A DNA stretch of 64,000 bases, from NCBI RefSeq assembly GCF_000632225.1, contig NZ_JFYV01000012.1:1-64000 (forward strand). Direction: 5' to 3'. Numbering within the stretch: the first letter of the stretch is position 1; the number at the start of each line of letters is the position of its first letter. Source of the stretch: Sphingomonas sp. RIT328. Its GTDB lineage: Bacteria; Pseudomonadota; Alphaproteobacteria; Sphingomonadales; Sphingomonadaceae. The notes below the pieces were generated by a model, which searched no databases, was not told the DNA's origin, and saw only the letters and a list, made by a program, of their open reading frames with translations. This document shows, in pieces, positions 30,190 through 39,812 of this stretch. Position numbers and translations under genes: made by a program.

Positions 30190-30288
30190 GCCTGGCTCCT
30201 CCGGTCGGCCCGTCGCCTCCATGGTATGTGTTGCGTCTGCGAGCAAGGCTTGCGTTCGCCTCGCGCACCCGGCAGAGCGCGGGGCGAG

Positions 30289-31299
30289 ATGACCGCCACC
30301 ATCCACCGCCTCGACAACCGCACGCCGTCGCTCGAGCCCCTGCTCCAGCTCGTCGCCGGGGACATGAACGCCGTCAACACGGTGATCCTCGATCGCATGC
30401 AGTCGCAAATTCCGCTGATACCGGAACTTGCCGGCCATCTGATCGCCGGCGGCGGCAAGCGGATGCGACCGATGCTGACGCTGAGCAGCGCGCGGCTGAT
30501 CGGTTATACCGGCACGCGCCACCACCGGCTCGCCGCCTCGGTCGAATTCATCCACACCGCGACGTTGTTGCACGACGACGTGGTCGACGGCTCCGACCTG
30601 CGCCGTGGCAAGCGTACCGCCAACATCATCTGGGGCAATCCGGCGAGCGTGCTGGTCGGCGACTTCCTGTTCAGCCGCAGCTTCGAGCTGATGGTCGAGG
30701 ACGGCAGCCTCAAGGTCCTGAAGATCCTGTCGAACGCCAGCGCGGTGATCGCCGAGGGCGAGGTCAACCAGCTCACCGCGGCGCGGCGCGTCGACCTGGG
30801 CGAGGATCGCTATCTCGACATCATCAACGCCAAGACCGCGGCCCTGTTCGCCGCGGCCTGCCGCATCGCCGCGGTGGTCGCCGAACGACCCGAAGGCGAG
30901 GAACTGGCGCTCGACGCCTACGGCCGCAATCTCGGCATCGCCTTCCAGCTCGTCGACGACGCGATCGATTACGTGTCGGACGCCGGAACGATGGGCAAGG
31001 ACGCCGGCGACGACTTCCGCGAAGGCAAGATGACGCTGCCGGTGATCCTCGCTTATGCCCGCGGCGATGCCGACGACCGCAAGTTCTGGAAGGACGCGAT
31101 CGAGGGCCGGCGCCAGTCGGACGAGGATTTCGCGCGGGCGATCGATCTGGTCCGCCGCACCCGCTCGGTCGACGATACGCTGGCGCGTGCCCGCCACTAC
31201 GGCCAGCGCGCGATCGACGCGATCGGCAGCTTCGCCAACAGCAAGGCGAAGGACGCGATGATCGAAGCGGTCGAATTCGCGGTGGCGCGGGCCTATTGA
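30289..31299 (+). CDS. ispB: Polyprenyl diphosphate synthase (quinone side chain)
   Basis: The 336-residue trans-prenyltransferase has both aspartate-rich motifs, DDVVD (in LLHDDVVDGSDLRRG) and DDAID (in LVDDAIDY). It also has GGGKRMRP for pyrophosphate binding. Small residues before the first motif agree with a long-chain (octa- to decaprenyl) product for ubiquinone. ATG 30289 fits the N-terminus of the family. It is divergent from chorismate mutase with about 100 bases between starts. Confidence 0.9.
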   Translation: MTATIHRLDNRTPSLEPLLQLVAGDMNAVNTVILDRMQSQIPLIPELAGHLIAGGGKRMRPMLTLSSARLIGYTGTRHHRLAASVEFIHTATLLHDDVVDGSDLRRGKRTANIIWGNPASVLVGDFLFSRSFELMVEDGSLKVLKILSNASAVIAEGEVNQLTAARRVDLGEDRYLDIINAKTAALFAAACRIAAVVAERPEGEELALDAYGRNLGIAFQLVDDAIDYVSDAGTMGKDAGDDFREGKMTLPVILAYARGDADDRKFWKDAIEGRRQSDEDFARAIDLVRRTRSVDDTLARARHYGQRAIDAIGSFANSKAKDAMIEAVEFAVARAY

Positions 31300-31320
31300 A
31301 GGGAGGGGCGCTCTCCCTTC
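31298..31320 (+). terminator. Hairpin at the end of ispB
   Basis: GAAGGGAG (31298-31305) and CTCCCTTC (31313-31320) form a perfect 8-bp stem around a 7-base loop that begins inside the stop codon. No U-run follows, so it may act with Rho or stabilise the mRNA end. A further palindromic repeat (GCCGGACTTGCTCCGGC) follows at about 31328-31344. Confidence 0.45.
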
Positions 31321-31484
31321 CGTCACGCCGGACTTGCTCCGGCATCCACGGCTCCGCAGGAGCATAAGCCGTTCGTTTTGCGGTATAGTGGCCCGGAACA
31401 GGTCCGGGGTAAGGGCGGCGCAAAGATTTTTGCAGAGGTTTCGCCGGCGCGGGGATTATGACGTCGGAGGCGACTGTCACCCCC

Positions 31485-32435
31485 TCAGCACGCCGCGCAC
31501 TCGCCGCCCATCTCCACCTGCAACGTCGCATGCCCGATCGCGAATCGCTCCCGCAGCATCGTGCGCGCCGCGACGAGGAAGCCGTCGCCCGGATGCCCCT
31601 CCGGCATCACCAGATGCGCGGTCAGCACCGGTTCGGTGGTCGACATCGGCCAAATGTGCAGATCGTGCACCCGCGCCACGCCGGGCAGCGCCTCCAGCGC
31701 CTCGGTCACCGCGTCATAGTCGATCGCGCGCGGCACCGCGGCGAGCGACATCTCGACCGTCTCGCGCAACAGGCCCCAGGTCTGCCAGAAGATCAGCGCG
31801 GCGATGACGAGGCTGACCAGCGGATCGATCCAGCCGAACCCCGTCGCCCAGATCGCGATGCCGGCCACGACCACGCCTGCCGAGACCAGGGCATCGCTCA
31901 GCATATGCAGATAGGCGCCGCGGATATTGATATCGCCCTTGCGCCCGCGCGCGAACAGCCACGCGGTGAAGGCGTTGATCGCAATGCCGATTCCCGCGAC
32001 CAGCGAGACGGTGAGCCCGGTCACCGCCGGCGGATTGCCGAGCCGCTGCACCGCCTCGGTGACGATCGCGCCGAGCGCGACGAGCAGGAACACCGCATTG
32101 GCGAGCGCGGCGAGGATCGTCGATCCCTTCAGCCCGTAGGTGAAGCGCTTGGTCGGCGCGCTCCGCGCCAGCGCCGCGCCGCCCCAGGCGACGGCGAGGC
32201 CGAGCACGTCGGACAGATTGTGCCCGGCATCGGCGAGCAGCGCGACCGATCCGGTCCACAGGCCCGCGCCGCTTTCGGCGACGACATAGGCGATGTTGAG
32301 CGCGATGCCGATCGCGAAGGCGCGGTCGAACGATGCCGGCGCGTGGCTGTGGCCGTGGCCATGCCCGTGGCTATGGCCCTTATGGTCGTGTCCGTGATGA
32401 TGACCGTGCGAATGGTCGTGCGCATGTCCGCTCAA
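31485..32435 (-). CDS. Cation diffusion facilitator (zinc exporter, ZitB/CzcD type)
   Basis: The 316-residue protein has a His-rich N-terminus (17 His within the first 35 residues, likely metal binding), six transmembrane helices and a cytoplasmic C-terminal domain. The two HxxxD metal sites are present, in DAGHNLSD (TM2) and HMLSDALV (TM5). The C-terminus ends in a Cys pair (GGECAAC). It should export Zn2+, or Co2+/Cd2+, against protons. No adjacent regulator gene is seen. Confidence 0.9.
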   Translation of the reverse strand: MSGHAHDHSHGHHHGHDHKGHSHGHGHGHSHAPASFDRAFAIGIALNIAYVVAESGAGLWTGSVALLADAGHNLSDVLGLAVAWGGAALARSAPTKRFTYGLKGSTILAALANAVFLLVALGAIVTEAVQRLGNPPAVTGLTVSLVAGIGIAINAFTAWLFARGRKGDINIRGAYLHMLSDALVSAGVVVAGIAIWATGFGWIDPLVSLVIAALIFWQTWGLLRETVEMSLAAVPRAIDYDAVTEALEALPGVARVHDLHIWPMSTTEPVLTAHLVMPEGHPGDGFLVAARTMLRERFAIGHATLQVEMGGECAAC

Positions 32436-32526
32436 TGATCGTGCCTCGCTGCCCGCGGCTGCTTACCATCGCGCGGGCAGGAGATACTAGGACGCGCGCG
32501 ATCGCCATTCCGGCGTGACGCCGGGA

Positions 32527-32847
32527 TCAGGCCTTGCCGAACAGCCCGCCGAGCATGCTGCCGAGGCCGCCCGAGCCATCGGCGCCTTCTGCCCCGCCGA
32601 GCAACGCGCCGAGGCGACCGAGCGCGCCTTCGCCGCCGAGATGCGCCAGGATCTGCTGCAGGACGTCCGGCGATAGACCGGTCGAGTCCGCCGCGCCCGC
32701 GACGGTGTCGCCGGGCTGGGTATGCGCCGCGCCGAGCGCCGCGATCGCCGCCGTCACCTGTTCGGGCGACAGGCCGATGCGTTCGGCGAGATTGGCGATT
32801 TCCGGATTGCCGGCCACCTGGCCGAGGATGCCGTCCAACAGACCCAT
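32527..32847 (-). CDS. YidB-like (DUF937) family protein
   Basis: This 106-residue protein begins MGLLDGILGQVAGN and has the Gly- and Leu-rich helices of the YidB/DUF937 family, ending GLGSMLGGLFGKA. The function of the family is not established. AAGGAG six bases before ATG 32847 supports this start over ATG 32862. It is divergent from hrpB. Confidence 0.78.
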   Translation of the reverse strand: MGLLDGILGQVAGNPEIANLAERIGLSPEQVTAAIAALGAAHTQPGDTVAGAADSTGLSPDVLQQILAHLGGEGALGRLGALLGGAEGADGSGGLGSMLGGLFGKA

Positions 32848-32932
32848 AACCGTCTCCTTCATGCTTGCGTCCCGGCCGTAGCAGACGGCGGATGTCGCGT
32901 CGCGGGGCGATCCATGCCATGGCGGCGCGATC

Positions 32933-35371
32933 GTGACCGACCTGCCGATCCTCGCCGTCCTGCCCGATCTGCTTGCCGCGCTGCGGGCCGGCGCCAACGC
33001 CGTGCTGGTCGCGCCGCCCGGCGCGGGCAAGACGACGGCGGTGGCGCCCGCGCTGCTCGCCGAGCCGTGGTGCGACGGCGAGATCCTGCTGCTGTCGCCG
33101 CGCCGGCTCGCCGCGCGTGCCGCGGCGGAGCGGATGGCGGCGCTTGGCGGAGAGGCGGTCGGCGGCACCTATGGCTATGCGACGCGGATGGACAGCCGTC
33201 GCTCGACGGCGACGCGGGTGACCGTGGTGACCGAGGGCATCTTCGTCGCGCGCATCCAGGCCGATCCCGAACTCGCCGGCGTCGCCGCGGTGCTGTTCGA
33301 CGAGGTGCACGAGCGCAGCCTCGACGGCGACTTCGGCCTCGCGCTCGCGCTCGATGCGCAGGCGGCGCTGCGCCCCGATCTGCGCATCGTCGCCATGTCG
33401 GCGACGCTCGACGGCGCCCGCTTCGCGGCGTTGCTCGGCGATGCGCCGGTGATCGAGAGCGAAGGGCGCAGCCATCCGCTCGCCCTCCGCCATCTCGGCC
33501 GCAGCGGCGACGCACGGATCGAGGACGTGATGGCCTCGGCGATCCGCCGCGCGCTCGCCGAGGCGGAGGGCGGGCTGCTCGCCTTCCTGCCCGGCGTCGC
33601 CGAGATCGAGCGCACCGCCGAGCGACTCGCCGACCTGCCCGACGCCATCGTCCTGCATCAGTTGCATGGCAGCCTCGATCCCGCCGCGCAGCGGGCCGCG
33701 ATCCGGCCCGAACCCGACGGCCGGCGCAAGCTGGTGCTCGCCACCTCGATCGCCGAGACCAGCCTGACGCTTGACGGGATTCGCATCGTCGTCGATTCGG
33801 GGCTGGCCCGCCGGCCGCGTTACGACCGCGCGGCGGGGATGACCCGGCTCGTCACCGAGCGTGCCAGTCAGGCGGCGGTGACGCAGCGTGCCGGTCGCGC
33901 CGCGCGGCTCGGCCCCGGCGTCGCCTATCGTCTGTGGGAAGAGGCGGGGACGGGCGGCCTGCCGCGCTTCGATCCGCCGGAGATCCTGGAGGCCGATCTG
34001 TCGGGGCTGGTGCTCGCCGCGGCCTTGTGGGGCGTCAATGATCCGCGCGATCTCGCCTTCCTCGATCCGCCGCCCGCCGCTGCGGTGGCGGAGGCGCGCG
34101 AGCGGCTCACCGCGCTGGAGGCGATCGACGCCGATGGCCGCCCGACCGCACATGGCCGCCGCATCGCCACGCTGCCGATGCCGCCACGGCTCGCGCATAT
34201 GCTGCTGCGCGCCGGTGACATGGGGCAGGGGCGGATTGCCGCCGAGGTCGCGGTGCTGCTCAGCGAGCGCGGACTTGGCGGCAGCGACGCCGATCTCGAA
34301 TCGCGACTGCGCCGCTGGCGGGGCGAGCGCGGCACCAAGGCGCAGGCGGCGCGCCAGCTCGCCACGCGCTGGGCGAAGCTGGTCGGCGGGGGCGAGGGCA
34401 GCGACGAGGCGATCGAGGTGCCGATCGCGCTGGCCTTCCCCGACCGGATTGCCCGCGCCCGCGACGCGAGCGGCGAACATTGGGCGTCGGCCGGCGGGCG
34501 CGGCTTCCGCCTCGATCCGACCAGCGCGCTGGCGCGACACGCATGGCTGGCGGTGGCGGAGACGCAGGGCGCCGCCTCGGGCGCGCGCATCCTCGCGGCG
34601 GCGCCGATCACGCTGGCGACGATCGAGCGCTTGTTCGGCGCGCGGATCGAGACGCGGCGCACCGTCGACTTCGATCCCGCGACCGGCGGCGTGACGACGC
34701 TGCGCGAGCGACGGCTCGGCGCGCTGCGACTGTCGTCCGGAGCCGATTCGCAGGCCGATCCCGCCGCGATCGCCGATGCGCTGCTCGACGGGGTGCGGAC
34801 GCATGGGCTCGACCTGCTGCCGTGGCGCGAGGGCGGCGAGGCGCTCAAGGCGCGCGCGCGTTATGCCGGCATCGACATCGACGCGTTGCTCGTCGAGCGG
34901 CTCGACGAATGGCTGCCGCCGCTGCTCGCCGGGCGCCGGCGGCTTGACGCGATCCCGGGCGGCGCGCTGACCGATGCGCTGCGCGCGCTGATCGGCTGGG
35001 ACGGGATGCGGCAGGTCGACCGGCTTGCCCCCGCCGATTTCACCAGCCCGGCGGGCAGCACGCACGCCATCGACTATGCGGCCGAGGGCGGGCCGAAGGT
35101 CGAGCTGCGCGTCCAGGCGCTGTTCGGTCTGGCCGAGCATCCGAGCATCGGGTCGCAGCGCGTGCCGCTGGTGCTCAGCCTGACCTCGCCCGCCGGCCGG
35201 CCGATCCAGACGACGCGCGATCTGCCCGGCTTCTGGGCGGGCAGCTGGAACGCCGTCGCCAAGGAGATGCGCGGTCGCTACCCCAAACATCCCTGGCCCG
35301 ACGATCCCGCCGCGGCGGCGGCGACGCTGCGCACCAAAAAGGCGGATGCACGCAGCCTCGGGACACGCTAA
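32933..35371 (+). CDS. hrpB: ATP-dependent helicase HrpB
   Basis: This 812-residue DEAH-box helicase shows the N-terminal RecA domain with APPGAGKTT (Walker A) and DEVHERS (DEAH-type motif II). The SAT motif is in AMSATLDG, the QRAGRAAR motif VI is present, and the HrpB-specific C-terminal domain ends near KHPWPDDP. Its biological role in RNA metabolism is not firmly established. Length is typical. Translation starts at GTG 32933. Confidence 0.92.
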   Translation: MTDLPILAVLPDLLAALRAGANAVLVAPPGAGKTTAVAPALLAEPWCDGEILLLSPRRLAARAAAERMAALGGEAVGGTYGYATRMDSRRSTATRVTVVTEGIFVARIQADPELAGVAAVLFDEVHERSLDGDFGLALALDAQAALRPDLRIVAMSATLDGARFAALLGDAPVIESEGRSHPLALRHLGRSGDARIEDVMASAIRRALAEAEGGLLAFLPGVAEIERTAERLADLPDAIVLHQLHGSLDPAAQRAAIRPEPDGRRKLVLATSIAETSLTLDGIRIVVDSGLARRPRYDRAAGMTRLVTERASQAAVTQRAGRAARLGPGVAYRLWEEAGTGGLPRFDPPEILEADLSGLVLAAALWGVNDPRDLAFLDPPPAAAVAEARERLTALEAIDADGRPTAHGRRIATLPMPPRLAHMLLRAGDMGQGRIAAEVAVLLSERGLGGSDADLESRLRRWRGERGTKAQAARQLATRWAKLVGGGEGSDEAIEVPIALAFPDRIARARDASGEHWASAGGRGFRLDPTSALARHAWLAVAETQGAASGARILAAAPITLATIERLFGARIETRRTVDFDPATGGVTTLRERRLGALRLSSGADSQADPAAIADALLDGVRTHGLDLLPWREGGEALKARARYAGIDIDALLVERLDEWLPPLLAGRRRLDAIPGGALTDALRALIGWDGMRQVDRLAPADFTSPAGSTHAIDYAAEGGPKVELRVQALFGLAEHPSIGSQRVPLVLSLTSPAGRPIQTTRDLPGFWAGSWNAVAKEMRGRYPKHPWPDDPAAAAATLRTKKADARSLGTR

Positions 35372-35380
35372 GGAACCGCC

Positions 35381-35662
35381 ATGCCTACCGCCCGTATCTT
35401 CCAGCGCCCCAAGAATGCGATGCAGTCCGGCAAAGCCCGGACGATGACGTGGAGCCTCGAATTCGAGCCCGCCGAACCCAAGCGTCCCGATCCGCTCACC
35501 GGCTGGGCCGGCAGCGGCGACACGCGCGAGCAGGTACGGCTGAGCTTCCCGACGCAGGAGGCGGCGATCGCCTATTGCGAGGCGCAGGGCTTCGACTACG
35601 AGCTGATCCCGGCGCCGGAGCGCAAGCTGAAGCTGCAGGCCTACGCGGACAATTTCCGGTAA
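35381..35662 (+). CDS. NDUFS4-like complex I accessory subunit
   Basis: The 93-residue protein matches the alphaproteobacterial homolog of the mitochondrial 18-kDa NADH dehydrogenase subunit NDUFS4. Markers are MPTARIFQRPKNAMQSG, then GWAGSGDTREQVRLSFPTQEAAIAYCE. It is an accessory part of the peripheral arm of respiratory complex I. It begins nine bases after hrpB, so it is probably cotranscribed, although there is no functional link. Confidence 0.88.
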   Translation: MPTARIFQRPKNAMQSGKARTMTWSLEFEPAEPKRPDPLTGWAGSGDTREQVRLSFPTQEAAIAYCEAQGFDYELIPAPERKLKLQAYADNFR

Positions 35663-36036
35663 GGTTGGGCGCGCAAGCCGGCGGATAACGGCCGCTCCCG
35701 TACTTCTGCGCAGGCAGGAGTCCAGGGTTCCAGGAACAAAGAGCCGTTGCTCTGCCTGCCCGGTGATCCCCGCTCTTGCGGAACCTCTGCAAACCTTCGC
35801 CGTCCTGCCGGACGTGGTCCGGCATCCGCAGTCCCGCACGAGCGTAGGCCGGATATTTCGCGGCACGGTGGACCTCGGAACGCGTCCGGGATGACGACGC
35901 GTCTCCGGCCAACTCCGAGACTTCGCAAAGGTCTCGCCGGCATGGGTATCTCGGGTTGCTTGCCAGAACGACCTAGGCAGAGTTCCCGCTTTCGGCCGTA
36001 TTCATGAAGACTGGCGCCATGCGCGCCATCCCCGCG
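35663..36036. repeat. Intergenic region with palindromic repeats
   Basis: No gene is supported between the convergent NDUFS4-like and Nudix genes. A palindrome GCCGGACGTGGTCCGGC lies at about 35808-35824, of the same family as those at about 8.4 kb and 31.3 kb. Weaker relatives surround it. The region may end transcription from both sides. Confidence 0.5.
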
Positions 36037-36567
36037 CTACCGCCCGATCACCTCATCCATCAGCCCGCTGCCGAGCAGCAGCAGCATCTTCGCGTCGATC
36101 GCGACGCCCTCGCGCCGTCTCGCCGCGACGAAACCCGCCACCGATTCCGGCGCGACCCGGTGAACGGTGATATTCTCCTGCGCATCGCCGCCGCCGTCAC
36201 CGGTGCGGGTCAGTCCGGTCGCCAGCACCAAGGTGAAGCTTTCCGACGTCATCCCCGGCGACGAGTAGAATTCACCGCGTTCCTCGACGACGGCGGCGTG
36301 ATAGCCGGTCTCCTCCTCGAGCTCGCGCCGGGCCGCGTCGGCGACGCTTTCGCCCGCGCTCTCGTCGCCGACCAGTCCGGCGGGCAGTTCGAGGCAAGTC
36401 CGCCCGAGCGGCACGCGATGCTGTTCGACGAGCAGCACTTGTCCGTCGCCGTCGATCGCGACGATCACCGCCGCGGCGATCGCGCCGACGCGCTCGGCAT
36501 ATTCCCAGGTCCCGGCCTTTTTGACCGAGAGATATTTGCCCGTCCAGACGGTGGAATCGGTGGTCAT
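36037..36567 (-). CDS. Nudix hydrolase, ADP-ribose pyrophosphatase-like
   Basis: This 176-residue protein contains a full Nudix box: GDESAGE, seven residues, then REELxEExG in the form RRELEEETGY (about residues 65-90). The N-terminal beta strands and VLLVEQHRVPLG segment resemble ADP-ribose or NADH pyrophosphatases. Probable activity is hydrolysis of a nucleoside diphosphate derivative in the cytoplasm. ATG overlaps the stop of the upstream TPM gene by four bases, so it is the last gene of the lemA-TPM-TPM-Nudix run. Confidence 0.85.
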   Translation of the reverse strand: MTTDSTVWTGKYLSVKKAGTWEYAERVGAIAAAVIVAIDGDGQVLLVEQHRVPLGRTCLELPAGLVGDESAGESVADAARRELEEETGYHAAVVEERGEFYSSPGMTSESFTLVLATGLTRTGDGGGDAQENITVHRVAPESVAGFVAARRREGVAIDAKMLLLLGSGLMDEVIGR

Positions 36568-37235
36568 AGCTCGATCAATCGATCCGGCAGTTCGTTGGTG
36601 TCGTCGGAACGCGGCGGGAATTGCTCGGCGAGGACGAGGCCGATCTGGCGCACCGCCTCGGCCATGCCGTCGCCGGGGCGGCCGTCACGGGTCGCCGCGA
36701 TCAGTGCCGCCATCGCCGCGCCCCAGATGTCGGGCGCGACGCGCTTGTGAATGGAATGATCGGCGATGATCTCTGCGCGATGTTCGTCGAGCGAGAGGTA
36801 GACGAGCACGCCCGTCGCCTCGAGCGTGCGGGCCTCGGCGGCGGTGCGGAACAGCATCCGGGCACGCTCGTGCACGCGGCGGGCGGCGGTGCTGCCCGGC
36901 GTCAGCGCCAGCCGCAGCGGCATCCAGGCGAGCGCCAGCCGCACGACGAGGAAGGTGACGGCGAGCAGCACCAGCGCGACGGTGAACAGGCTCCCCGCGC
37001 TCGGCGCGCCCTCCCACGGGTCGGCAACCAGCCCGTGCAGCCACACCGCCGCGGTCGGGACCAGCGCGAGCAGCGCCAGCACGAGCAGCATGGCGAGCAC
37101 CGCCCAGTGCAGGGCGACGTCATGATATTTGTCGCTGCGTCGCGCGACGATCGTGACGATCTCGCCGGCGGTGCTGCGCTCGGCCAGCGCTACGGCGGCG
37201 GCGACGCGCGCGCGATCATCGTCGGTCAGTTCCAT
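36564..37235 (-). CDS. TPM-domain membrane protein
   Basis: The 223-residue protein starts with a short TPM-like segment (ERSTAGEIVTIVARRSDKY), then two transmembrane helices (about residues 42-62 and 80-103). The rest of the TPM domain follows (LEATGVLVYLSLDEHRAEIIAD). The TPM fold occurs in acidic phosphatases of plant thylakoids and in bacterial proteins linked to membrane repair. It starts one base after the stop of the preceding TPM gene, so the two are coupled. Confidence 0.8.
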   Translation of the reverse strand: MELTDDDRARVAAAVALAERSTAGEIVTIVARRSDKYHDVALHWAVLAMLLVLALLALVPTAAVWLHGLVADPWEGAPSAGSLFTVALVLLAVTFLVVRLALAWMPLRLALTPGSTAARRVHERARMLFRTAAEARTLEATGVLVYLSLDEHRAEIIADHSIHKRVAPDIWGAAMAALIAATRDGRPGDGMAEAVRQIGLVLAEQFPPRSDDTNELPDRLIEL

Positions 37236-37236
37236 C

Positions 37237-38142
37237 CTACCAACTCCCAGACGCGCCGCCGCCGCCGAAATCGCCGCCGCCGCCGCCGGTGAAGCCGCCG
37301 CCGCCCCAGCTGCCGTCGCCGTCGCCGCCTGATCCGCCGCCACCGCCGCTGCTCCAGCCACCGCCCTGCGACGAACGGCCGATCTCATTAGCGAGACCCC
37401 ACAGCACGATCGGCAGCGCACTGCCGCCATCATGGTCATAGCGTCGGCCCCACGGGCCGGCACGTTTCCGGCCGCGCAACAGTGGCACCAGCACGAACAG
37501 CAGAATGATTCCCCAGATGATCACGCCGAACGGCACGCCGCCGCCGCTCTGGCTGGTGCGGCTACGCCGATGCGTGGCATCATATTGCTTGGCCGCGGCG
37601 TCGAGTCTCGACCGGGCCTCTTCGGGACTTGCCTGCATTTGACGCGCAAGCTCGTCGACGCCTGCGCTGATCGCTCCGGGAATGTCGCCGGCCCGAAGTT
37701 TGGGGATCATAGTCTGGTTGATGATGACACTGCTTAGAGCGTCGGTGATGATCGGCTCCATTCCTCGGCCGACTTCAACCCGCACGCCCCGTTGCCCGGC
37801 GGCGCCGTTCGGTGCCACGATCAGAATCGCACCATTGTTGACGTCGCGAAGACCAACCCCCCAATTCCGCCCCAGTCGATAGCCGTAATCCGCTATCGGA
37901 TACCCCTGAAGGTCCGGGATCGTCGCGACCACCAGCTGCCGGTGCGTCTGCTTCTGCAACGCCTCCAGCTTGGCGGTCAGCGCCGCTTCCTGATCGGGCG
38001 GCAGCACGTCGGCGGCGTCGACGACGAGGCCGGTGAACTTGGGGAAGGTCTGCGCCGCCGCCGGCGTGACGATCAGCCACGCCAGCAGCATCAGCAGCGC
38101 TGCCCGCCACAGCGTCGCGGTCCGGGCGAGGGGGGCGGGCAC
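37237..38142 (-). CDS. TPM-domain protein, YgcG type
   Basis: The 301-residue protein has a signal peptide (cleavage near PAAAQ) and an extracytoplasmic TPM domain (about residues 38-165, with VVDAADVLPPDQEAAL and VEVGRGMEPII). One transmembrane helix follows (about 205-222), then a Gly/Ser/Trp-rich low-complexity C-terminus (about 255-301). This is the common YgcG layout beside lemA. It starts at GTG 38142, two bases after the lemA stop. Confidence 0.88.
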   Translation of the reverse strand: MPAPLARTATLWRAALLMLLAWLIVTPAAAQTFPKFTGLVVDAADVLPPDQEAALTAKLEALQKQTHRQLVVATIPDLQGYPIADYGYRLGRNWGVGLRDVNNGAILIVAPNGAAGQRGVRVEVGRGMEPIITDALSSVIINQTMIPKLRAGDIPGAISAGVDELARQMQASPEEARSRLDAAAKQYDATHRRSRTSQSGGGVPFGVIIWGIILLFVLVPLLRGRKRAGPWGRRYDHDGGSALPIVLWGLANEIGRSSQGGGWSSGGGGGSGGDGDGSWGGGGFTGGGGGDFGGGGASGSW

Positions 38143-38144
38143 CC

Positions 38145-38744
38145 TCAGCTCGCATTCCCGAAGTTGACGGTGGGCGCGTTCTGGGCATTCGGCGCGGTCG
38201 CGGCGAACGGCGTCAGCGGCTTGGCACCGTAGAAGATCTTCGCGCCGACCGCATCGGGGAAGGTGCGGATGCGCGTGTTATAGGCCTGCACCGCATTGTT
38301 GTAATCCTGCCGCGCGATGGTGATGCGGTTCTCGGTACCTTCGAGCTGGCTCATCAGCGTGGTGTAATTGCCCTGCGACTTGAGCTCGGGATAGGCTTCC
38401 TGCAGCCGCTGCAACGACATCGTCACGTTGTTCTGCGCGCGTTCGAACTGCTGCACCTTGGCGGGATCGGTCAGCTGATCGCCCGACAGTTTGACCTGAT
38501 TGGCGCTGGCGCGCGCCTGGGTCACCTGGACCAGGATATCCTTCTCCTGCGCGCCGGCCGCCTTGACCGTGGCGACGAGGTTCGGGATCAGATCGGCGCG
38601 GCGCTGATATTGGTTCTGGACATCGGCCCAGCGCGCCTTGGCGTTTTCCTCCGCCGTCGGCACCGAGTTGATGCCGCAGCCGGCCAGCGACACCGAGGCG
38701 GTGGCGGCCAGGGCGAAAGCGGCAACGGGTCGAAGCGACGACAT
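38145..38744 (-). CDS. lemA: LemA family lipoprotein
   Basis: The 199-residue protein has a lipoprotein signal with lipobox LAGC. It continues with the LemA helical bundle: NQYQRRADLIPNLVATVKAAGAQEKDIL and a C-terminal FPDAVGAKIFYGAKP motif. LemA proteins work with TPM/YgcG proteins at the envelope, but their biochemical role is unknown. ATG 38744 is chosen because GAGGAGG lies seven bases upstream. It is the first gene of the lemA-TPM-TPM-Nudix operon. Confidence 0.9.
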   Translation of the reverse strand: MSSLRPVAAFALAATASVSLAGCGINSVPTAEENAKARWADVQNQYQRRADLIPNLVATVKAAGAQEKDILVQVTQARASANQVKLSGDQLTDPAKVQQFERAQNNVTMSLQRLQEAYPELKSQGNYTTLMSQLEGTENRITIARQDYNNAVQAYNTRIRTFPDAVGAKIFYGAKPLTPFAATAPNAQNAPTVNFGNAS

Positions 38745-38860
38745 GAACATCCTCCTCAAGTATCTGTGCTAGGCATATAGGACAGCGGACGGGCTTGGCG
38801 AAGGGGAAATCGCCGCCTAGTCTCGCTCCCTCTGGGATGGCTGACGAGGGACGCGGGATC

Positions 38861-39295
38861 ATGCTCAAGGAGTTCAAGACGTTCATCGCGCGCGGCAACG
38901 TGCTCGATCTGGCGGTGGCGGTGATCATCGGCGCGGCGTTCGGCCGGATCGTCACCTCGCTGACCGAGGACGTGATCATGCCGGTGATCGGCAAGATTTT
39001 CGGTGGACTCGACTTTTCCGGATATTTCCTTCGCATGGGGCCGGTACCGGCGAATTACGCCGGATCGCTCAGCGACTATGCCGCGCTCAAGAAGGCGGGC
39101 GTGCCGCTGCTCGGCTATGGCGCGTTCATCACCCAGGCGGCCAATTTCCTGATCGTCGCCTTCATCATCTTCCTGATCGTCCGGGCGGTGAACCGGCTGA
39201 TCCCCAAGCCTGCCGCGCCGGCGCCGGCCGAGCCCGCCGATGTCACGCTGCTGCGCGAGATCCGCGACGAGCTGAAGGCACGGCCGCGCGTCTGA
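38861..39295 (+). CDS. mscL: Large-conductance mechanosensitive channel MscL
   Basis: The 144-residue protein has the MscL signature in TM1 ([21 protein letters not shown]), a periplasmic loop and TM2 ([21 protein letters not shown]), ending in the cytoplasmic helix [11 protein letters not shown]. It forms a homopentameric pore that opens on hypo-osmotic shock. It is divergent from lemA and convergent with the Rrf2 gene, with seven bases between stops. Confidence 0.95.
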   Translation: MLKEFKTFIARGNVLDLAVAVIIGAAFGRIVTSLTEDVIMPVIGKIFGGLDFSGYFLRMGPVPANYAGSLSDYAALKKAGVPLLGYGAFITQAANFLIVAFIIFLIVRAVNRLIPKPAAPAPAEPADVTLLREIRDELKARPRV

Positions 39296-39302
39296 CGCGC
39301 GG

Positions 39303-39734
39303 TCAGGCCGCGACGAGGTGCTCGGCGGTCGCGTCGGCGAGGCTGGTGCCGTCGAGGATGCGTGCGGTTTCGTCACGGACGCGCATCATCGCATGGCGGA
39401 TCGCGCAATCCGCCTCGCTGACGCAGTCCTTGCACGGCCGATAGGCGGTGCGGCTGACGCAGGGGACGAGCGCGAGCGGCCCTTCGATGACGCGGATCAC
39501 CTCGCCGAGCGAAATCAACTGCGCGGGACGGGACAGGACATAGCCGCCCATCTTGCCGCGCGTGCTGGTGAGCAGCCCGGCATCGCGCAGGTCGGCGAGG
39601 ATCAGTTCGAGGAATTTACGCGGGACGTTGGCGGCGATCGCGATCCGGCCCATCGGAATCGGCGGGCTCGCCACCGGCGCCTGGGCGAGGAACAGCATCG
39701 CGCGCAACGCGTAGCGGGAACGCTGGGTCAACAT
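39303..39734 (-). CDS. Rrf2 family transcriptional regulator
   Basis: This 143-residue protein has the Rrf2 winged helix (MLTQRSRYALRAMLFLAQ, then KFLELILADLRDAGLLTSTRGKMGGY). A cysteine-rich segment (CVSRTAYRPCKDC, then a further Cys) could bind an iron-sulfur cluster as in IscR, NsrR or RirA. It probably senses iron, redox or NO; its targets are not shown. Start ATG 39734. Its upstream region adjoins the tmRNA promoter. Confidence 0.87.
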   Translation of the reverse strand: MLTQRSRYALRAMLFLAQAPVASPPIPMGRIAIAANVPRKFLELILADLRDAGLLTSTRGKMGGYVLSRPAQLISLGEVIRVIEGPLALVPCVSRTAYRPCKDCVSEADCAIRHAMMRVRDETARILDGTSLADATAEHLVAA

Positions 39735-39812
39735 GATGCGCGCCCTATGGCGTGATAATGTGGCGAGTGAAAGGCGCGGATTGCGGCGGCGGCGCGTTGC
39801 ACCTATATGACG

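Noticed and set aside
25386-35866. Long minus-strand frames opposite dctA/alginate-export and hrpB
   Set aside because: The plus-strand genes have complete domains and ribosome-binding sites; the antisense frames have neither.
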